Shown one piece after another: positions 12,837 to 14,559 of a DNA stretch of 14,559 nt. Every line of letters begins with the position of its first letter. Position 1 is the stretch's first letter. Both the position numbers and the translations under genes were made by a program. The notes under the pieces were generated by a model. That model saw only the letters and a list, made by a program, of their open reading frames with translations, was not told the DNA's origin and made no database searches. This stretch comes from Treponema sp. (GTDB taxonomy: Bacteria > Spirochaetota > Spirochaetia > Treponematales > Treponemataceae), in contig JAILQA010000506.1 in assembly GCA_024699205.1 (NCBI GenBank), positions 1 through 14,559 on the forward strand, in the 5' to 3' direction.

Positions 12837-13937
12837 ATGGCGCGAGATGTTTTGACGGTTGCCTGGCAGCTGATGAAAAGAAGAAAATTTGCTACTGCTA
12901 TAAAGCTTCTTGAAGACCGTTTGGAAATTTATGAAAATAATTTTGAATATTATCTCATGCTTGGAACTGCCTGTCTTTATGTAGGCGATATTGGCTCTGC
13001 AGTGACTTATTATCAGAGGGCAAGAAATATAAAGCTTACAGATACAAGACTTTTACTTGGACAGGCTGTTATTTTTCTTCGCCGTGGTGATACAGATCGC
13101 GCTTTGCAATATTACATGGAAGTCCGGGATAATGATCCAGAAAATGAAACTGCAAAAAAAGCTATGGAGTTTATAAGAACCAGGGGGGATTACGATACAA
13201 TCTGCCGTTGGGTTGATACAGGGCGTATAGAGCAGTTTTATCCTTCGCTTGGTGTAAATCCTGATATTGTTGCAAAAATTATAATCAGTTCCCTGGCTGC
13301 AATTCTTGTTACTGTTTTGGGTATGGTATTTGTTCCTAAGAAGGATTATTCAGAAGGAAAACGTCAGAATATTACAGAATTGACATTAACCACGGAAGAA
13401 AAAAATAATCCGCAGGAAAAGGATTTGTCATCTCGGAGCTATAGTTATATTTTGAATGATAAGCAGATTGCAAAATCTTATAATGAAGCTCTCATGTATT
13501 TCCAGTCTCACAGGGATAATGCTGCTCAAGTTGAAATAAATAGAATTTTAAATTCTAATGCCTCTTTTTCTATTAAACAAAAGGCTCAGGTTCTTATGTC
13601 TTATCTGGAAGTTCCTACTTTTGATACTTTGTCTGATTCCCCTGATTATTCTGCTGTTCAGAAAGAACCTGCGCTTTATATGGACTGCTGGGTTGCCTGG
13701 GGAGGAAAGATTAGTAATGCTATTTTGAATAATGATGGTTCTTATACCTGTCAGCTTCTGGTAGGTTATGAATCTGGTAAAGTTGTAGATGGCATTGTTA
13801 CTGTTACTTTTAAGGTTACTCCAAATATTGCTTTTGATCAGCCTGTAAAGATTTTAGGAAAGATTTCATCAGAGGATAATAAGGTTTATCTTGAGGGAAG
13901 AGCAGTTTATCAGAGCGTAAAAGAAGGAATGAAGTAA
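12837..13937 (+). CDS. Membrane-anchored TPR protein with C-terminal beta domain
   Basis: A single-pass membrane protein of 366 residues. Residues 1-117 are TPR-like repeats (ATAIKLLEDRLEIYENNFEYY; LMLGTACLYVGDIGSAVTYY region; then 72-105). A hydrophobic helix spans about 144-166. Residues 200-260 are helical and 280-360 are beta-rich (WVAWGGKISNAIL, LLVGYESGKVVDGIV, VKILGKIS), suggesting an OB-fold-like domain; that fold is inference. With no signal peptide, the N-terminal TPRs are probably cytoplasmic and the C-terminal part periplasmic, though the charges flanking the helix do not settle topology (two lysines follow it). The ATG lies 3 bases after the previous stop, with GGAAG upstream, so translation is probably coupled. 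Spirochaete flagellar-collar proteins also combine TPRs with a membrane helix, but I cannot show homology. Confidence 0.82.
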   Translation: MARDVLTVAWQLMKRRKFATAIKLLEDRLEIYENNFEYYLMLGTACLYVGDIGSAVTYYQRARNIKLTDTRLLLGQAVIFLRRGDTDRALQYYMEVRDNDPENETAKKAMEFIRTRGDYDTICRWVDTGRIEQFYPSLGVNPDIVAKIIISSLAAILVTVLGMVFVPKKDYSEGKRQNITELTLTTEEKNNPQEKDLSSRSYSYILNDKQIAKSYNEALMYFQSHRDNAAQVEINRILNSNASFSIKQKAQVLMSYLEVPTFDTLSDSPDYSAVQKEPALYMDCWVAWGGKISNAILNNDGSYTCQLLVGYESGKVVDGIVTVTFKVTPNIAFDQPVKILGKISSEDNKVYLEGRAVYQSVKEGMK

Positions 13938-14033
13938 AAAAAATAACTTTTTTTGAAAAATTTTTAATTTTTTTTTCGAAAAATGGTCTTTTTTTGCATA
14001 TTAAATCTAATATATACATAGGGAGTAATATAC
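13938..14033 (+). other. Very AT-rich gap before recA, with dyad and RBS
   Basis: Almost all A and T. It holds an A7/T7 inverted pair (13937-13943 and 13948-13954), the palindrome TTTTTCGAAAAA (13972-13983), and the dyad described next. There is no GC-rich terminator stem, so transcription from the operon upstream may run into recA. GGGAG at 14021-14025, 8 bases before the recA ATG, is its ribosome-binding site. A TTGCAT (13994-13999) and several TATA-like hexamers are present, but none are at good promoter spacing. Confidence 0.6.
13998..14013. promoter_or_regulatory. Candidate operator dyad upstream of recA
   Basis: ATATTA (13998-14003), a 4-base AATC spacer and TAATAT (14008-14013) form a perfect 6-4-6 dyad just before the recA ribosome-binding site. 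Its position suits a repressor such as LexA, but AT-rich dyads arise easily by chance here, and whether this organism has LexA is unknown. Confidence 0.3.
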
Positions 14034-14559
14034 ATGGTAAATTCAAATTCTACTCCGATGGATAATTCGGAAAAAATGAAAGCGTTGGAAGCAGCCCGCC
14101 TGCAAATCGAAAAACAGTTTGGTCAGGGTGCTTTGATGAAGTTGGGCGATAAGGCTGATGCGGCAGGAATTGATGTCATTCCTTCTGGTTCTATTCTTCT
14201 TGATGAAGCTCTTGGAATCGGTGGTTATCCGCGTGGTCGTGTGATTGAAATGTACGGTCCTGAAAGCTCGGGAAAAACTACATTGGCTTTGCACGCTATT
14301 GCAGAAGCTCAGAAATTGGGTGGGGTAGCTGCTTTTGTTGATGCTGAACATGCTTTGGATCCTGTTTATGCCAAGAATCTTGGTGTGAACATTGATGAGT
14401 TGTGGGTATCTCAACCTGATACTGGTGAGCAGGCTCTGGAAATAACAGAGAATCTTGTAAGAAGTGGTGCTGTTGATATTGTAGTTGTCGATTCTGTTGC
14501 GGCTCTTACTCCGGAAAAGGAAATTGAAGGAGAAATGGGTGATGCTGTTATGGGCATGC
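14034..14559 (+). CDS. recA: RecA recombinase (3' end outside window)
   Basis: DNA-dependent ATPase that forms filaments on single-stranded DNA for homologous recombination and, where present, SOS induction. 175 codons are visible of an expected total near 350-400. The N-terminal helix (13-35) contains [20 protein letters not shown]. Walker A is GPESSGKTT (75-83); the catalytic glutamate is E105 in VDAEHALDP; Walker B is [10 protein letters not shown] (149-158) with D153. The sequence ends inside the L1 region ([11 protein letters not shown]). The start at 14034 is supported by GGGAG with an 8-base spacer; an ATG at 14058 is in frame but has no such site. Recognition is secure. Confidence 0.98.
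   Translation, partial: MVNSNSTPMDNSEKMKALEAARLQIEKQFGQGALMKLGDKADAAGIDVIPSGSILLDEALGIGGYPRGRVIEMYGPESSGKTTLALHAIAEAQKLGGVAAFVDAEHALDPVYAKNLGVNIDELWVSQPDTGEQALEITENLVRSGAVDIVVVDSVAALTPEKEIEGEMGDAVMGM

Noticed and set aside
14043..14414. Open frame antisense to recA
   Set aside because: It lies wholly across conserved RecA motifs and has no family features.
1..14559. Mobile element, CRISPR array, riboswitch or defence system
   Set aside because: No transposase, integrase, phage or nuclease gene, no regularly spaced repeats, and all leaders are too short for a recognised riboswitch.

Overview
The window looks like chromosomal core sequence from a treponeme-type spirochaete. It is AT-rich, and the clearest lineage marker is a GreA of 899 residues: a normal GreA of about 156 residues at the C-terminus of a very long helical-repeat protein, an arrangement known from Treponema and Borrelia. 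The start of recA and several secreted or membrane TPR proteins fit the same picture. The genus call is an inference from gene content. There is no sign of a phage, transposon, CRISPR array, tRNA or rRNA, and no gene-free stretch exceeds 300 bases.

Layout. Bases 1-4274 hold three minus-strand genes: a PGM2-type phospho-sugar mutase cut off by the window edge, a second and quite different phosphohexomutase, and a PlsC-type acyltransferase. Divergent from plsC is a MATE efflux transporter (4432-5775). It converges on greA across a 119-base gap filled with nested GC-rich inverted repeats. Minus-strand greA (5895-8594) lies 38 bases downstream of a 309-residue TPR gene, probably as one operon read from two promoters at 9575-9668. 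Divergent from these is a plus-strand operon: rpe, a secreted TPR/coiled-coil protein, a secreted unrecognised protein, and a membrane-anchored TPR protein. The genes are 2, 32 and 3 bases apart. recA (partial) follows after a very AT-rich 96-base gap.

Function. The sugar mutases, ribulose-phosphate epimerase and acyltransferase are central metabolism and envelope synthesis. GreA and RecA are information processing. The three genes between rpe and recA look like a co-expressed envelope module of unknown role and are the best candidate here for something undescribed.

Regulation. Most genes that open a transcription unit (the second mutase, plsC, MATE, rpe, and almost the 309-residue TPR gene) have a -10-like hexamer only 6-12 bases before the ATG and no convincing Shine-Dalgarno, predicting leaderless or nearly leaderless mRNAs. 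Genes inside operons, plus greA, recA and the first mutase, have good Shine-Dalgarno sequences. A heptad repeat (TGAATTA) occurs at 9745-9778 with an inverted relative at 3487-3502, and the first copy supplies the -35 hexamer proposed for rpe.
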